Shown: one piece after another, positions 44,716 to 53,636 of the stretch | Numbering within the stretch: the first letter of the stretch is position 1 | How the letters are laid out: each line of letters begins with the position of its first letter | Source of the DNA: Flavobacteriales bacterium | Lineage (GTDB): Bacteria > Bacteroidota > Bacteroidia > Flavobacteriales_C > GCA-002722245 | Direction of reading: 5' to 3' | DNA length: 64,000 nucleotides | NCBI GenBank assembly: GCA_023251095.1 | Contig: JAHEZL010000005.1 | Location: 94,201 to 158,200 of the forward strand | The notes under the pieces: generated by a model | What the model was told of the DNA's origin: nothing | The model's database searches: none | The model's input: only the letters and a program-made list of their open reading frames with translations | Translations under genes and position numbers: made by a program

Positions 44716-47450
44716 TCCGACAACATTTTTTCACTTTTAAATCTTCCTTTGATTACTTTTATAAATTCCAACAGAATCAAATAAGTTCCCGCCCCCATTA
44801 ATATAAAGTGCCAGTCGGCAGATGAAGGAGCTCCTGTATACAAAAAGCGATTAAAAAAAGGGATGTAGCTAATCAGCAAAAGAAATCCCAACGACAGAGC
44901 AAATCCGAGATACAGTTTTTTATTACTGAATAAAAACTCCGTAAATACTGATCCATTGGAACGGCTCGACAAAACATTAACAAACTGGCAAACTACAATA
45001 GAAACCATAGTTACCGTAACCGCAATTTGGTGTTGATTAGGTTCTCCTGCATGCAAGAGATAGGATTGATAAAATGCAAAAAAGGAGATTACTCCTTTTA
45101 ATACTCCCGAATAAGATATGGTAATTATACTTTCCGGATTTAGCATTTGCCCTTGTTTTCTTGGAGCCTTGAGCATAATATTTTCTTCAGATGAATCAAA
45201 GGAAATCATCAATATGGGCAACATATTTCCAATCAAATCAATTAACAAAATGTGCAAAGGCATAATAACCAAAGGCATTTTATAAAATCCACCTACAAAA
45301 CCTATCAACACACAAGTGAGCTCCGCAACATTTCCAATCATGTTGGCCAATACCACTTTCTTTAAGTTGTTATAAATAGTGCGGCCTTCTTTTATAGCCT
45401 CGGTAATGGTTGAAAAATTGTCGTTCAGCAAAACAATACTTGCCGCTTCCTGAGCAACTTTACTTCCGTTTTTACCCATCGCCACGCCAATGTCGGCCTT
45501 TTTTAAACTCAGCGTATCATTTACTCCGTCACCTGTTACAGCCACTATTTCTCCTTTTTCTTTCAAGAGTGTTACAATGTGCAATTTTTCATCGGGTGAA
45601 ACCCGACTAAAAATAACACAGCGCTGATTTAAGTGTTGTTTTATTTCTTCATCGGAAAGTTTTTTGAGTTCCTTTTCATTGATCACCTCAGGCAAATCCC
45701 CGTTGATGGTGAGCATTCCTATTTGTCCGGCAACAGAACGAGCGGTAATTTCATTGTCGCCCGTAATCATAATCACTTTCAACCCTGCATCAAAAGTAGC
45801 TTTGATCGCAGCAGCAATTTCTTCATGAGGCGGATCAATCATGGTGACAAAGCCTGCAAAAACAATATTGCCTTCCGCTTCTGCCAATTCAAATTGTTTT
45901 TTTGTTTCAAGATCTTTGTATCCTATCGCAATAATGCGTTTGGCTTCCGAAGCAAATACTTTTGAAGTATTTAAAAGCTGCTCTTTCTCTTCAGGATAAA
46001 AGGCACGCACTTGTCCGTTTACAATGATTTTGTCGGATATTTCCAACAATGATTCTATAGATCCTTTAATAAAGCAAATGCATTTCCCCTTATGTTCACG
46101 GATGATACTACTGCGTTTTCTGAAAGAATCAAAAGGAAAAAGTTGAATTCTCGGATACTGTTTTTCTTCTTCTTCAATATTAAATCCTGCTTTCATCAGC
46201 AAGGTTGAAAAAGCACATTCTGTAGGATCACCTAATGGATACCATTGTTTGTGGTATTTGTCGGGAGGGTTGATTTTACCTGTGGAAGAAAGGAAACCAG
46301 ACAGGAAAAACACTTTTTCATCCCCTAAATTATTCTGACTTATTTTGCTGTTGTTGACATCAAAAACTTCCCCTTTTGGTTCATATCCTGTTCCTGTAAT
46401 GATATAGTCTTTTGCATTGAAATACGCATTGATGATGGTCATTTCATTTTTTGTGATGGTGCCGGTTTTATCAGTAGCAATAACAGTTGCCGATCCCAAA
46501 GCTTCCACCGCCGACAATTTTTTCACCACTGCTTTTCGTTTGGCTAATTTTGAAACACCCAGCGCGAGCGAAATTGAAATTTGCGCAGGCAAGCCCTCCG
46601 GCACCATAGCTGCAGCAACTCCAATAGCAAAAATAAGTGCGCCACTGATTGCTTCTCCTGTAAGCAATCTCCCAACAAAAAGAGCGATGCTGATGATGAT
46701 GGTAATGAAGGTTATTTTTCTGGTTACAATTTCCAGTTCTTTCTGAAGAGGGGTTTTAGAACTATCAATTTTTTCCGAAGCTCCTGCTATTTTACCCAAC
46801 TGAGTATTCATACCTGTTGCATATACTACACCCGTAGCTTCTCCCTTCGCAACAGAGGTTCCCATGAAGGCACAATTGATTTGTTCATGTATAGAGGAAG
46901 CCTTTTTATCAATGATGGCTAAATGATTTTTTTCACCCGGTTGCGATTCTCCCGTTAAAATAAAATCATTGGTTTGAAATCCGGTAGAATCAATTAATCG
47001 TACATCAGCAGGAACCCCATCTCCTTCTCTTAAAAAAACAATATCACCGGAAACCAGTTCCTCTGAAGGAATTTCAATTGTTTTTCCTTCGCGAAAAACA
47101 AGACAATGTTGAATCACCAATTCTTGCAATGACGCTAAAATATTTTCCGATTTTCGGTCGTGGTAAAAACCAATCAAGGCATTGATCACAACAATAAAAA
47201 ACAAAACAAGCGCATCTCTGTAAGAACCTAAAATTAATGAAAACACAGCGGCACCAATGAGCAACAGCACCATTCCGTTTTTAAACTGCTCAAACAACAT
47301 TTTATAAATGTTGCGTTGATTAACTTTTTGAACTTGATTTTTCCCTTGCTGTTGCAAGCGGGATAAGGCATCTTGATCTGAAAGCCCGGTTTTACTGTCC
47401 GACTTTAACTCTTTTAAAATACTAGATATGTCAACTGCAAAATATTCCAT
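44703..47450 (-). CDS. P2-type cation-transporting ATPase with altered M6 site
   Basis: The 915-residue inner-membrane pump has TGES, phosphorylation site DKTGTITKNE, and hinge TGDGVNDTLSLKKADIG (the usual GDGVNDAPAL is changed after ND). Ten membrane helices are predicted. It resembles Ca2+-ATPases: M4 has VPEGLPA and M5 has GNVAEL, keeping Asn/Glu. In M6, however, the SERCA NLVTD site reads DLIGN, with acid and amide swapped and Thr lost, so the ion may not be calcium. No Cys-rich metal-binding N-terminus and no CPC motif, so it is not a copper P1B pump despite its place upstream of the cus cluster. Own promoter at 47472-47501. Confidence 0.85.
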   Translation of the reverse strand: MEYFAVDISSILKELKSDSKTGLSDQDALSRLQQQGKNQVQKVNQRNIYKMLFEQFKNGMVLLLIGAAVFSLILGSYRDALVLFFIVVINALIGFYHDRKSENILASLQELVIQHCLVFREGKTIEIPSEELVSGDIVFLREGDGVPADVRLIDSTGFQTNDFILTGESQPGEKNHLAIIDKKASSIHEQINCAFMGTSVAKGEATGVVYATGMNTQLGKIAGASEKIDSSKTPLQKELEIVTRKITFITIIISIALFVGRLLTGEAISGALIFAIGVAAAMVPEGLPAQISISLALGVSKLAKRKAVVKKLSAVEALGSATVIATDKTGTITKNEMTIINAYFNAKDYIITGTGYEPKGEVFDVNNSKISQNNLGDEKVFFLSGFLSSTGKINPPDKYHKQWYPLGDPTECAFSTLLMKAGFNIEEEEKQYPRIQLFPFDSFRKRSSIIREHKGKCICFIKGSIESLLEISDKIIVNGQVRAFYPEEKEQLLNTSKVFASEAKRIIAIGYKDLETKKQFELAEAEGNIVFAGFVTMIDPPHEEIAAAIKATFDAGLKVIMITGDNEITARSVAGQIGMLTINGDLPEVINEKELKKLSDEEIKQHLNQRCVIFSRVSPDEKLHIVTLLKEKGEIVAVTGDGVNDTLSLKKADIGVAMGKNGSKVAQEAASIVLLNDNFSTITEAIKEGRTIYNNLKKVVLANMIGNVAELTCVLIGFVGGFYKMPLVIMPLHILLIDLIGNMLPILMISFDSSEENIMLKAPRKQGQMLNPESIITISYSGVLKGVISFFAFYQSYLLHAGEPNQHQIAVTVTMVSIVVCQFVNVLSSRSNGSVFTEFLFSNKKLYLGFALSLGFLLLISYIPFFNRFLYTGAPSSADWHFILMGAGTYLILLEFIKVIKGRFKSEKMLSDLPL

Positions 47451-47778
47451 TGATGCATAAAGTTGAAGAAACTAAAATAGTTAGTCTCTGATTTCAGTCA
47501 ACGAAGGAAATGATTATTATCAATCCATTTGCATATTGTGTGAATCATGTAACAATTCCAAATAATCATATAACAGTTTAAAAAATTATCTCTTCACCTT
47601 AGCTCCTTAATAATTTAAAGAACTAAAGATGAAAAAATGCTCTATTCACTGCTGCAATTTAAATTCAACATAAAATCATCTGTGAGAAAAGTCAATTACA
47701 CCATTGATTTTAATCATATTACAAACTACTTATTCCTTTCATTTTTGCTTCATTATAAACTTTAAAAACATACCTCTT
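47451..47778. other. 328-bp intergenic region between divergent genes
   Basis: AT-rich region between the ATPase gene (minus) and the exported protein gene (plus). It holds the ATPase promoter at 47472-47501 and a weak CATTTTTG (47740-47747) that may serve the plus-strand gene. I see no RNA gene, repeat or open frame of note. Confidence 0.6.
47472..47501 (-). promoter_or_regulatory. Candidate promoter of the P-type ATPase gene
   Basis: On the minus strand TTG (47499-47501), 19 bp, TATTTTAG (47472-47479), one mismatch to TAnnTTTG. The start site would lie about 15 nt before the ATG at 47450. Confidence 0.5.
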
Positions 47779-48333
47779 ATGAAAACATTATTATTTTCCC
47801 TTCTTCTATCAACTGCAGCATTTGGCCAAAACGACAAAAGTGGCGTCTACCTCACTTTCGATGATTATTTAAACAACAAATTATCGTATGAAATTTCTTG
47901 TGCAACCGAGAAGCACACCATCCGATTGAATGAATTTTTAAATGAGCCCTTCATCACTGTTATTCACAATGGAGTATCAACCAAATTAAACAAAGCAAGC
48001 ATTTACGGTATTATTTCTTGTACTGAACCTTTGGCCAGATTTCAAAATAACGAACATTTCCACTTAGCAGAAAAAGGTGGTGTTTGGATTTTTTACAAAG
48101 AAGTTTCGGTGGCAGAAGGAAAAGGATCTAAAATGGAACGCCGCTATTATTTCTCTACAAAAGGCGATGGGAAATTAATGGAATTGACTGCCGAAAATTT
48201 AAAAGCGGCTTTTCCTGAAAACCATAAATTGCATGATATGTTAGATATGAATTCTTCAAACAACATAGATCAATATGACACTTTCCATAAAATGTTCAGA
48301 GTGAATCATTTTTTGAAAGAATGCTCGATGTAA
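47779..48333 (+). CDS. Hypothetical exported protein
   Basis: The 184-residue product from ATG 47779 has a signal peptide (MKTLLFSLLLSTAAFGQ). The frame is open further upstream to 47704, but that adds a non-signal-like segment. The mature part has no family I recognise: a compact alpha/beta protein with two Cys (ISCATEKHTIRL, IISCTEPL) and a helical C-terminus (TFHKMFRVNHFLKECSM). The gene stands alone, ending at a terminator shared with the convergent response-regulator gene. Confidence 0.6.
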   Translation: MKTLLFSLLLSTAAFGQNDKSGVYLTFDDYLNNKLSYEISCATEKHTIRLNEFLNEPFITVIHNGVSTKLNKASIYGIISCTEPLARFQNNEHFHLAEKGGVWIFYKEVSVAEGKGSKMERRYYFSTKGDGKLMELTAENLKAAFPENHKLHDMLDMNSSNNIDQYDTFHKMFRVNHFLKECSM

Positions 48334-48354
48334 TAAAACAACTTTGTGAATTGT

Positions 48355-48386
48355 AAAACTTCCATCTCTAAAAAGATGGAAGTTTT
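48355..48386. terminator. Bidirectional terminator
   Basis: 13-bp stem (AAAACTTCCATCT 48355-48367 / complement 48374-48386) with a 6-nt loop; T tracts result on both strands. Placed between the convergent stops at 48333 and 48390. Confidence 0.85.
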
Positions 48387-48389
48387 TTG

Positions 48390-48818
48390 TTAACGTCTAT
48401 AATACTTCATGATCAGCAATTCCAGAGAAGCTTCCTCCAGCGGTTTATTAATAAACTCAAGAATTTCGTTGCTGTTTTTAGCCTTCTTTTCATCGTCGGG
48501 ATTGACGCTGGTAGTCAACATTGCAATCACTATTTTGGCCTTTTGCTCCTTAGATAATTTTTTGTATTCCTCCAAAAATTCCCAGCCATTCATGATGGGC
48601 ATATTGATATCTAAAAAAACAATTCCCGGCTGTGGAAAAGGAATTTCATTGGTGAATTTTCCTGTACAGGTAAGATACTCCAGGGCTTCTTTACCATTAT
48701 GTACTACCTGAAGTTTCACATCAAGATTCAACCTTTGAATCACCATCTGATGAATAAAATTGGTAGCATCATCATCGTCTACCAGTAAAATACAATCCAA
48801 ACCACTAATCTTTTTCAT
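48390..48818 (-). CDS. Single-domain response regulator (Rcp1-like)
   Basis: The 142-residue stand-alone receiver has an acidic pocket (LLVDDDD), phospho-acceptor Asp70 in VFLDINMPIMNG, and Lys in FINKPL. The long loop before Asp (CTGKFTNEIPFPQPG) is typical of Rcp1-like regulators paired with multi-PAS or phytochrome-like kinases. No output domain. Its ATG overlaps the stop of the PAS kinase by 1 bp, so it is the direct partner of that kinase and may pass phosphate on to the Hpt protein at 52491. Confidence 0.92.
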   Translation of the reverse strand: MKKISGLDCILLVDDDDATNFIHQMVIQRLNLDVKLQVVHNGKEALEYLTCTGKFTNEIPFPQPGIVFLDINMPIMNGWEFLEEYKKLSKEQKAKIVIAMLTTSVNPDDEKKAKNSNEILEFINKPLEEASLELLIMKYYRR

Positions 48819-51589
48819 TATAAATTTTTATTAATTGTAAAATAAAACGTGCTTCCTTTTTGCACTTGTGAATCTAACCAGATTTCCCCTTTGTGTAAAT
48901 CTATAATTTTTTTGCACTGAGCCAATCCGATTCCCGTTCCTTCGTATTCATTTTTGCGGTGCAAGCGCTGAAAAATCTCAAATACTTTTTCTTTGTAAAT
49001 CGGATCAATTCCTATTCCATTATCGGCAAAGGAAAATTCCCAATAGCCTTTCCTGTCTTCTGCTTTAATTGCTATTTCAACCGGAACATCGGCTTTTCTG
49101 TATTTAATGGCATTGCTCAGTATATTTTGAAACAATGATCTTATTTCAGTTTCATAAGCTTTTATTTTCGGCAGTTCGCCTACGCTGATTTTAGCACCTG
49201 AATTTACAATAGAGTTATTCATATCTCTTTGAACCGATTGAATTAATTCATTACAATCTACTTCCTTCAATGCTGAATTTCGCCCTACTTTACTGTATTC
49301 CAAAAGATCGCTGATCAGGTTTTTCATTCTCTGGGTAGCTTCCCTGATGTACACAAAACTTTTTTTAGTGATTTCATCAATGCTCTCCTTTTGATTGCTT
49401 TCAACAACATGAATTAAACTGGTGATGGTACGAAGCGGCTCCTGCAAATCATGAGAGGCTATAAAGGCAAATTGCTCCAGCTCTTTGTTTTTTAATTCCA
49501 ATTCTTTTGTTTTTTCCAGTAATTGTTTTTCATTTTCTTTAATGGAAGTAATATCCCAATTTGTACCCAGCATCCTCAAAGGTTTTCCTTCAGTATCACG
49601 TTGAACAATTCCATTTCCTTTTATATAATGAATAGAGCCATTAGGCCAAACAACTCTAAATTCCGTATCAAAATCAGCTTCTCCTTTTACTGCCTTTTGA
49701 ATTAGTTCAATTGCGTCTTTTTGATCAACAGGATGTACGCCATTCTCCCAAGCAGCATAGGCACCGGTAAATTCACTAGATTTTAAGCCATACAACAAAA
49801 GCATTCTGTCGTCCCATATTAATTCATTAGTCACAACATTCCAATCCCATACGCCAATTTTTGAACCTTCGGTTGCAGCTTTTAAAGTTTGTGAGATTTT
49901 TAAAATTTTTTGTTCAGCTTGTAGTCGTTCAGTAACATCAATATGAATTCCGATGTATCTTAAATTCCCGCCCCGAGCATCTTTTATCGCAATACCATCA
50001 CCCTGAATATTTCTTATTTCACCATCTGGACGAATAATTCTGAATTGCACTGAAAAAGCGGTTTGTGTTTTTGCCAGTTCAGCTGCCGCCTTTTGTGTAT
50101 ATTCTTTATCATCGGGATGCACTAAAGAACGCAAAAAATCACGGGTAATAGTTAAATTCTCGGATTTGATTCCCAAGATTTTTTCTTCAGTATGATTTAT
50201 TTTAATAAGCCCCGTGGCCACATCTATTTCATACACTCCAATCCCTGCCTTTGAAGTTGCTATTTCCAATCTTTCTTGAGAAATACGAATTTCTTCTTGA
50301 ATAGCCTTTTCTTCTGTAATATCTCTAACCAGCGTAATTACCCTGTTTGGATTTCCGTTTTTATCAACTTTAATATGTCCGTTAAACCTCAACATTCTTT
50401 CAGCTCCGTCGTGACGGATGGAACGCACTTCTATTTCATAAGGCTCTCCTGTTTTCAATGAATTGTTGAAAACCGCAAAATGCCTGGCGACTTCATCCTG
50501 ATGCATTATGTTCCGTGATTGATCTCTTTCAATTACTCGGCTTCCCTCGATCCCCAGTAAATATTCTGAAAAATAACTATTGATAGTCACTTTGTTCGTA
50601 GCCATATTTAAAATGCCTATTCCGATATTTGTTTTAGAAGTGGCAAATTCAAATTGTTCTTCCAATTCCTTTAATTCGTTGGTTCGTTCGGTAATTTTTA
50701 CTTCAAGTGCACTATTCAAATATTGCAGATCTCTTTCCGCTTTATCTCTTTTGGAATCAATATCATTGAGTTGTTTGGCAACAATTGAAATGGAAATGAT
50801 AGTCAATATAAAAAATGAAGTCGACAGCAATGCTATCCCCATTTCATCACTTATCAATTCATATTCATGACTAAGAATTCGGAGATAACCCAGCAAAAAA
50901 ATCAGAAAAGCCATTGACGGAATCAGTTTTTTCGCCAGCATATTACCGGCTCTGTTTCCGTTTAATAAACCGGTAATTCCAACATCCGAATGAATTAAAC
51001 TTCCTGCCAGTGAAACAAGGAAAAACAATGTAGCAGTATGTATCGCCATCGACGACAAAAACGACAAGCGGTAAAAAACAGGAACCCGATATGCATAACC
51101 TACAAAAGCCAAGATGGCAATTAAAGTGACCAGATGCCAGTAAAACTGATTGAACTGCTGAATGCGTTGATTTTTGGTATTGGAGAAAAAGAGAGCTGAA
51201 CCGATTAAAATAAAACAAATAGCTGTAGATACCGCCATTCGTCCCGGATGAGCCAATCCCATTGCCTTTCCGTCAAGATCCTTTACAATCAACTCATCTA
51301 TCCCCCAGTTGACATCAAACAAATCCTGAACTAGAGAAAATGCACTGATTAAAAAAACCAATGCTGCAAATATTCGTCCCAAAAAAACTGATTTTTTCCT
51401 TACCACCAAAGCAATTCCAAACACAAGGAAAGCCACGGCACTGTTAAGTTTCATAGAAGGTAAATCGCGTAAAACCGATTTAAATAAAACAATGTTTTTA
51501 AACCATCCATAAATATTGAATGCAGCAAATACTATCAACAGGTAACCACACCATTTTATAATGGAAGAAAAGTATTTGTCCTTATTCAT
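48818..51589 (-). CDS. Multi-PAS membrane sensor histidine kinase
   Basis: The 923-residue product has about eight N-terminal membrane helices (roughly 10-270). Three PAS/PAC modules follow (start motifs FATSKTNIGIGIL, IATSKAGIGVYEI, AATEGSKIGVWDW). A HisKA domain with His713 in ASHDLQEPLRTI and a HATPase lobe (NILSNAIKYR, ADNGIGIDP, GTGIGLAQCKKI) complete it. No receiver of its own. It forms an operon with the Rcp1-like regulator and diverges from a LytTR regulator gene 94 bp away, suggesting one signalling module. The input signal is unknown. Confidence 0.93.
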   Translation of the reverse strand: MNKDKYFSSIIKWCGYLLIVFAAFNIYGWFKNIVLFKSVLRDLPSMKLNSAVAFLVFGIALVVRKKSVFLGRIFAALVFLISAFSLVQDLFDVNWGIDELIVKDLDGKAMGLAHPGRMAVSTAICFILIGSALFFSNTKNQRIQQFNQFYWHLVTLIAILAFVGYAYRVPVFYRLSFLSSMAIHTATLFFLVSLAGSLIHSDVGITGLLNGNRAGNMLAKKLIPSMAFLIFLLGYLRILSHEYELISDEMGIALLSTSFFILTIISISIVAKQLNDIDSKRDKAERDLQYLNSALEVKITERTNELKELEEQFEFATSKTNIGIGILNMATNKVTINSYFSEYLLGIEGSRVIERDQSRNIMHQDEVARHFAVFNNSLKTGEPYEIEVRSIRHDGAERMLRFNGHIKVDKNGNPNRVITLVRDITEEKAIQEEIRISQERLEIATSKAGIGVYEIDVATGLIKINHTEEKILGIKSENLTITRDFLRSLVHPDDKEYTQKAAAELAKTQTAFSVQFRIIRPDGEIRNIQGDGIAIKDARGGNLRYIGIHIDVTERLQAEQKILKISQTLKAATEGSKIGVWDWNVVTNELIWDDRMLLLYGLKSSEFTGAYAAWENGVHPVDQKDAIELIQKAVKGEADFDTEFRVVWPNGSIHYIKGNGIVQRDTEGKPLRMLGTNWDITSIKENEKQLLEKTKELELKNKELEQFAFIASHDLQEPLRTITSLIHVVESNQKESIDEITKKSFVYIREATQRMKNLISDLLEYSKVGRNSALKEVDCNELIQSVQRDMNNSIVNSGAKISVGELPKIKAYETEIRSLFQNILSNAIKYRKADVPVEIAIKAEDRKGYWEFSFADNGIGIDPIYKEKVFEIFQRLHRKNEYEGTGIGLAQCKKIIDLHKGEIWLDSQVQKGSTFYFTINKNL

Positions 51590-51648
51590 GAATTAAAAAT
51601 AAAGTAAATCGTTTAACTTTTCAGCACTATTCGATAAGTGGTAGTAAA

Positions 51649-51678
51649 TTGTCTATCAATAAAATAAAGGTTATTTTG
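51649..51678 (+). promoter_or_regulatory. Promoter of the second LytTR gene
   Basis: TTG (51649-51651), exactly 19 bp, TTATTTTG (51671-51678; one mismatch to TAnnTTTG). The ATG at 51684 is 5 nt downstream, where the transcript itself should begin, so the mRNA is probably leaderless. Confidence 0.6.
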
Positions 51679-51683
51679 GTACT

Positions 51684-52376
51684 ATGAGCTTAAATTGTAT
51701 CATCATTGACGACGATCCTGTATTGATCAAATACTGTGAATCGCTGATAAAAAAACATTCAGAACTAAACTTCCTGGCCTCTTACTCTACCGCAGAAGAT
51801 GCTATTAACGCTTTGGATGAGTTTGATGTCGACTTGATTTTCCTGGATGTTGAAATGCCAAAAATGACGGGTTTTGAATACCTCAATCAATTGAAAGACG
51901 TGCCCCCTGTTATATTTGTATCCAGTAAGGGGGAATACGCCTTGGAGGCCTTTAAATTTAAAGCCGCCAACTTTTTAAAAAAACCCTTCAGTGAGCAGGA
52001 GTTCAATACAGCAATCAATGAATTAATCAATAAAGGCAGCAAATATTCATCAACAAAAGGAATTAAGGATTCTTTTTTTGTGAAGGACAAAGGGCGCCTG
52101 ATTCAAATATTTTTAAATGATATTTTGTTTATAGAGGCCTTGAGCGACTATGTTCAAATCAATGTAGAAAACAAAAAATACACGGTATTGTCTTCACTGA
52201 AAGAATTGAGCAAAATACTTCCTACCGACAATTTCTTTCGGGTACACAGATCTTTTATTGTAAACAAATTAAAAATAAAAGAAGTTGACGACAGCATCAT
52301 CGTGCTTGGCAACAGCAATGTTCCTTTAAGCAGAAGCCATCGACAACAATTCATGGACTGGATTCATATTTTGTAA
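51684..52376 (+). CDS. LytTR-family response regulator, second
   Basis: The 230-residue product is a receiver with IIIDDD, Asp55 in FLDVEMPKMTG and Lys in FLKKPF, then a LytTR DNA-binding domain (about 125-230; DILFIEALSDYVQI, FFRVHRSFIVN). It lies between the divergent PAS kinase and the Hpt gene and is the only DNA-binding output in this cluster. No paired direct repeat was found in the 94-bp divergent gap, so its targets are likely elsewhere. Not closely similar in sequence to the LytTR protein at 18072. Confidence 0.92.
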   Translation: MSLNCIIIDDDPVLIKYCESLIKKHSELNFLASYSTAEDAINALDEFDVDLIFLDVEMPKMTGFEYLNQLKDVPPVIFVSSKGEYALEAFKFKAANFLKKPFSEQEFNTAINELINKGSKYSSTKGIKDSFFVKDKGRLIQIFLNDILFIEALSDYVQINVENKKYTVLSSLKELSKILPTDNFFRVHRSFIVNKLKIKEVDDSIIVLGNSNVPLSRSHRQQFMDWIHIL

Positions 52377-52490
52377 AATCATTAATCCGCCGCTTTCGTC
52401 CGCTTATCTGAAATTATCTGCCACTTACAGAATTTCATTTTAGCCTTAGTTCCTTTTGCGTAATATTATCTGAAATTAATTCGGAAACGC

Positions 52491-52844
52491 ATGAGTTCAG
52501 AAAGTCCAATCGACAAACAAACTATTATCAACAACATCACTTCTTTTTGCAGTAATGATGCTGCTGCCGGACAAGAATTATTTGAAATAATTCAAAAATC
52601 AATTGCCGAGAGTTTTAATTTACTCAACACCTATTTCAAAGAAAATTCAGCCGATAACTTTAGAAAAACGGCCCACAAACTACGTTTCTCCTTATCGATT
52701 ATCAAAGTAGAAGCAACACACCAACAGGCTATTTATATAGACGATTGTATTAACGAAATGAATTTCAATAACGTTACCCAGCAGGAAATAATGATACAAT
52801 TCATTAATAAAATAGAGGTGCTCAATAAAGAACTCAATAAATAA
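52491..52844 (+). CDS. Hpt-domain phosphotransfer protein
   Basis: The 117-residue all-helical protein has the Hpt signature TAHKLRFSLSII with His62 as the phosphate carrier (canonical AHxLKGxS, here with Arg in place of the usual Lys-Gly). Size and helix pattern fit a free-standing phosphotransfer domain. It lies 114 bp after the LytTR gene and 4 bp before the receiver gene, with which it must be cotranscribed. Likely shuttles phosphate between the receivers encoded around it. Confidence 0.8.
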   Translation: MSSESPIDKQTIINNITSFCSNDAAAGQELFEIIQKSIAESFNLLNTYFKENSADNFRKTAHKLRFSLSIIKVEATHQQAIYIDDCINEMNFNNVTQQEIMIQFINKIEVLNKELNK

Positions 52845-52848
52845 AAAC

Positions 52849-53337
52849 ATGAAAAAACTAAATGTATATGTTGTTGATGACGATGTTTTTTATTTAAAAT
52901 CGATCATCCTCGGATTAAATCCCGAATACAGTGATACCGTAGAGTTTAAGTATTTTTTTAATGCCAATGAGTTGTTGAAAAAACTAAACAACGAAGAAGA
53001 TTCTGCAGATTATGTTTTACTGGATTACAACCTTGAAATAAGCGATCGCTTCAATGGAATGGAGTTAATTAAAGAGATCAAAAAAATTAATTCCAACGTT
53101 GAAATTATTGTGGTAAGCGCACAAAACAACAATCAAATAATACTAAGCACTGTTAAAAACGGAGCTTCGTCTTATATCCAAAAAAGTCCTGATATCTTGA
53201 ACAGCATTAGAAATGTATTGAACAAAGCCATCATAAACGCCAAACAACAAAAGAAAATAGAACCCGCCATCCTGCTGTTCTTGTTTTTAATCACCTTATC
53301 GATATTCATGATTTTCTTTTTCGGGATAATGACGTAA
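52849..53337 (+). CDS. Response-regulator receiver with C-terminal membrane anchor
   Basis: The 162-residue product is a receiver domain (residues 1-125) with pocket VVDDD, phospho-acceptor Asp59 in LLDYNLE, Ser90 (VVSAQ) and Lys112 (QKSPD). A basic linker (KAIINAKQQKKIE) and one strongly hydrophobic helix at the very end (about 139-160, ILLFLFLITLSIFMIFFFGI) follow. A receiver tail-anchored in the membrane is unusual. It could hold the phosphorelay at the membrane near its kinase or act on a membrane partner. No output domain. Convergent with trxA, stops adjacent. Confidence 0.85.
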   Translation: MKKLNVYVVDDDVFYLKSIILGLNPEYSDTVEFKYFFNANELLKKLNNEEDSADYVLLDYNLEISDRFNGMELIKEIKKINSNVEIIVVSAQNNNQIILSTVKNGASSYIQKSPDILNSIRNVLNKAIINAKQQKKIEPAILLFLFLITLSIFMIFFFGIMT

Positions 53338-53634
53338 TTACAAATTCTGCTGAATCACCCCAATCAACATTTCCTTAGGCATCACTCCCGATTGTTTCCA
53401 AACTTGTTTACCACTTTTAAAAAGAATCATGGTTGGTACTCCACGCACTTGATACACTTGTGAAGCAGCGGGATTTTTATCCACATCAATTTTTATCACT
53501 TTAACTTTTCCTTTTAGTTCAATAGCTACCTCCTCTATAATGGGAGAGAGTTGTTTGCATGGTCCGCACCAGGTAGCATAAAAATCTACCAACACGGGGG
53601 TTGAACCATTAATTAGTTCGTTAAATTTCGACAT
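53338..53634 (-). CDS. trxA: Thioredoxin
   Basis: The 98-residue cytoplasmic disulfide reductase has active site WCGPCKQ, the cis-Pro loop RGVPTMILFKSGK, and conserved ATWCGPC context. Slightly short at the N-terminus compared with E. coli TrxA (108 residues) but complete for the fold. It starts 2 bp after the DnaJ-like gene and is probably cotranscribed with it. Confidence 0.93.
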   Translation of the reverse strand: MSKFNELINGSTPVLVDFYATWCGPCKQLSPIIEEVAIELKGKVKVIKIDVDKNPAASQVYQVRGVPTMILFKSGKQVWKQSGVMPKEMLIGVIQQNL

Positions 53635-53636
53635 AC

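Noticed and set aside
44703..47450. Copper P1B-type ATPase call suggested by the cus neighbourhood
   Set aside because: No CPC motif and no HMA domains; M4 carries PEGLP, which is typical of P2-type pumps.
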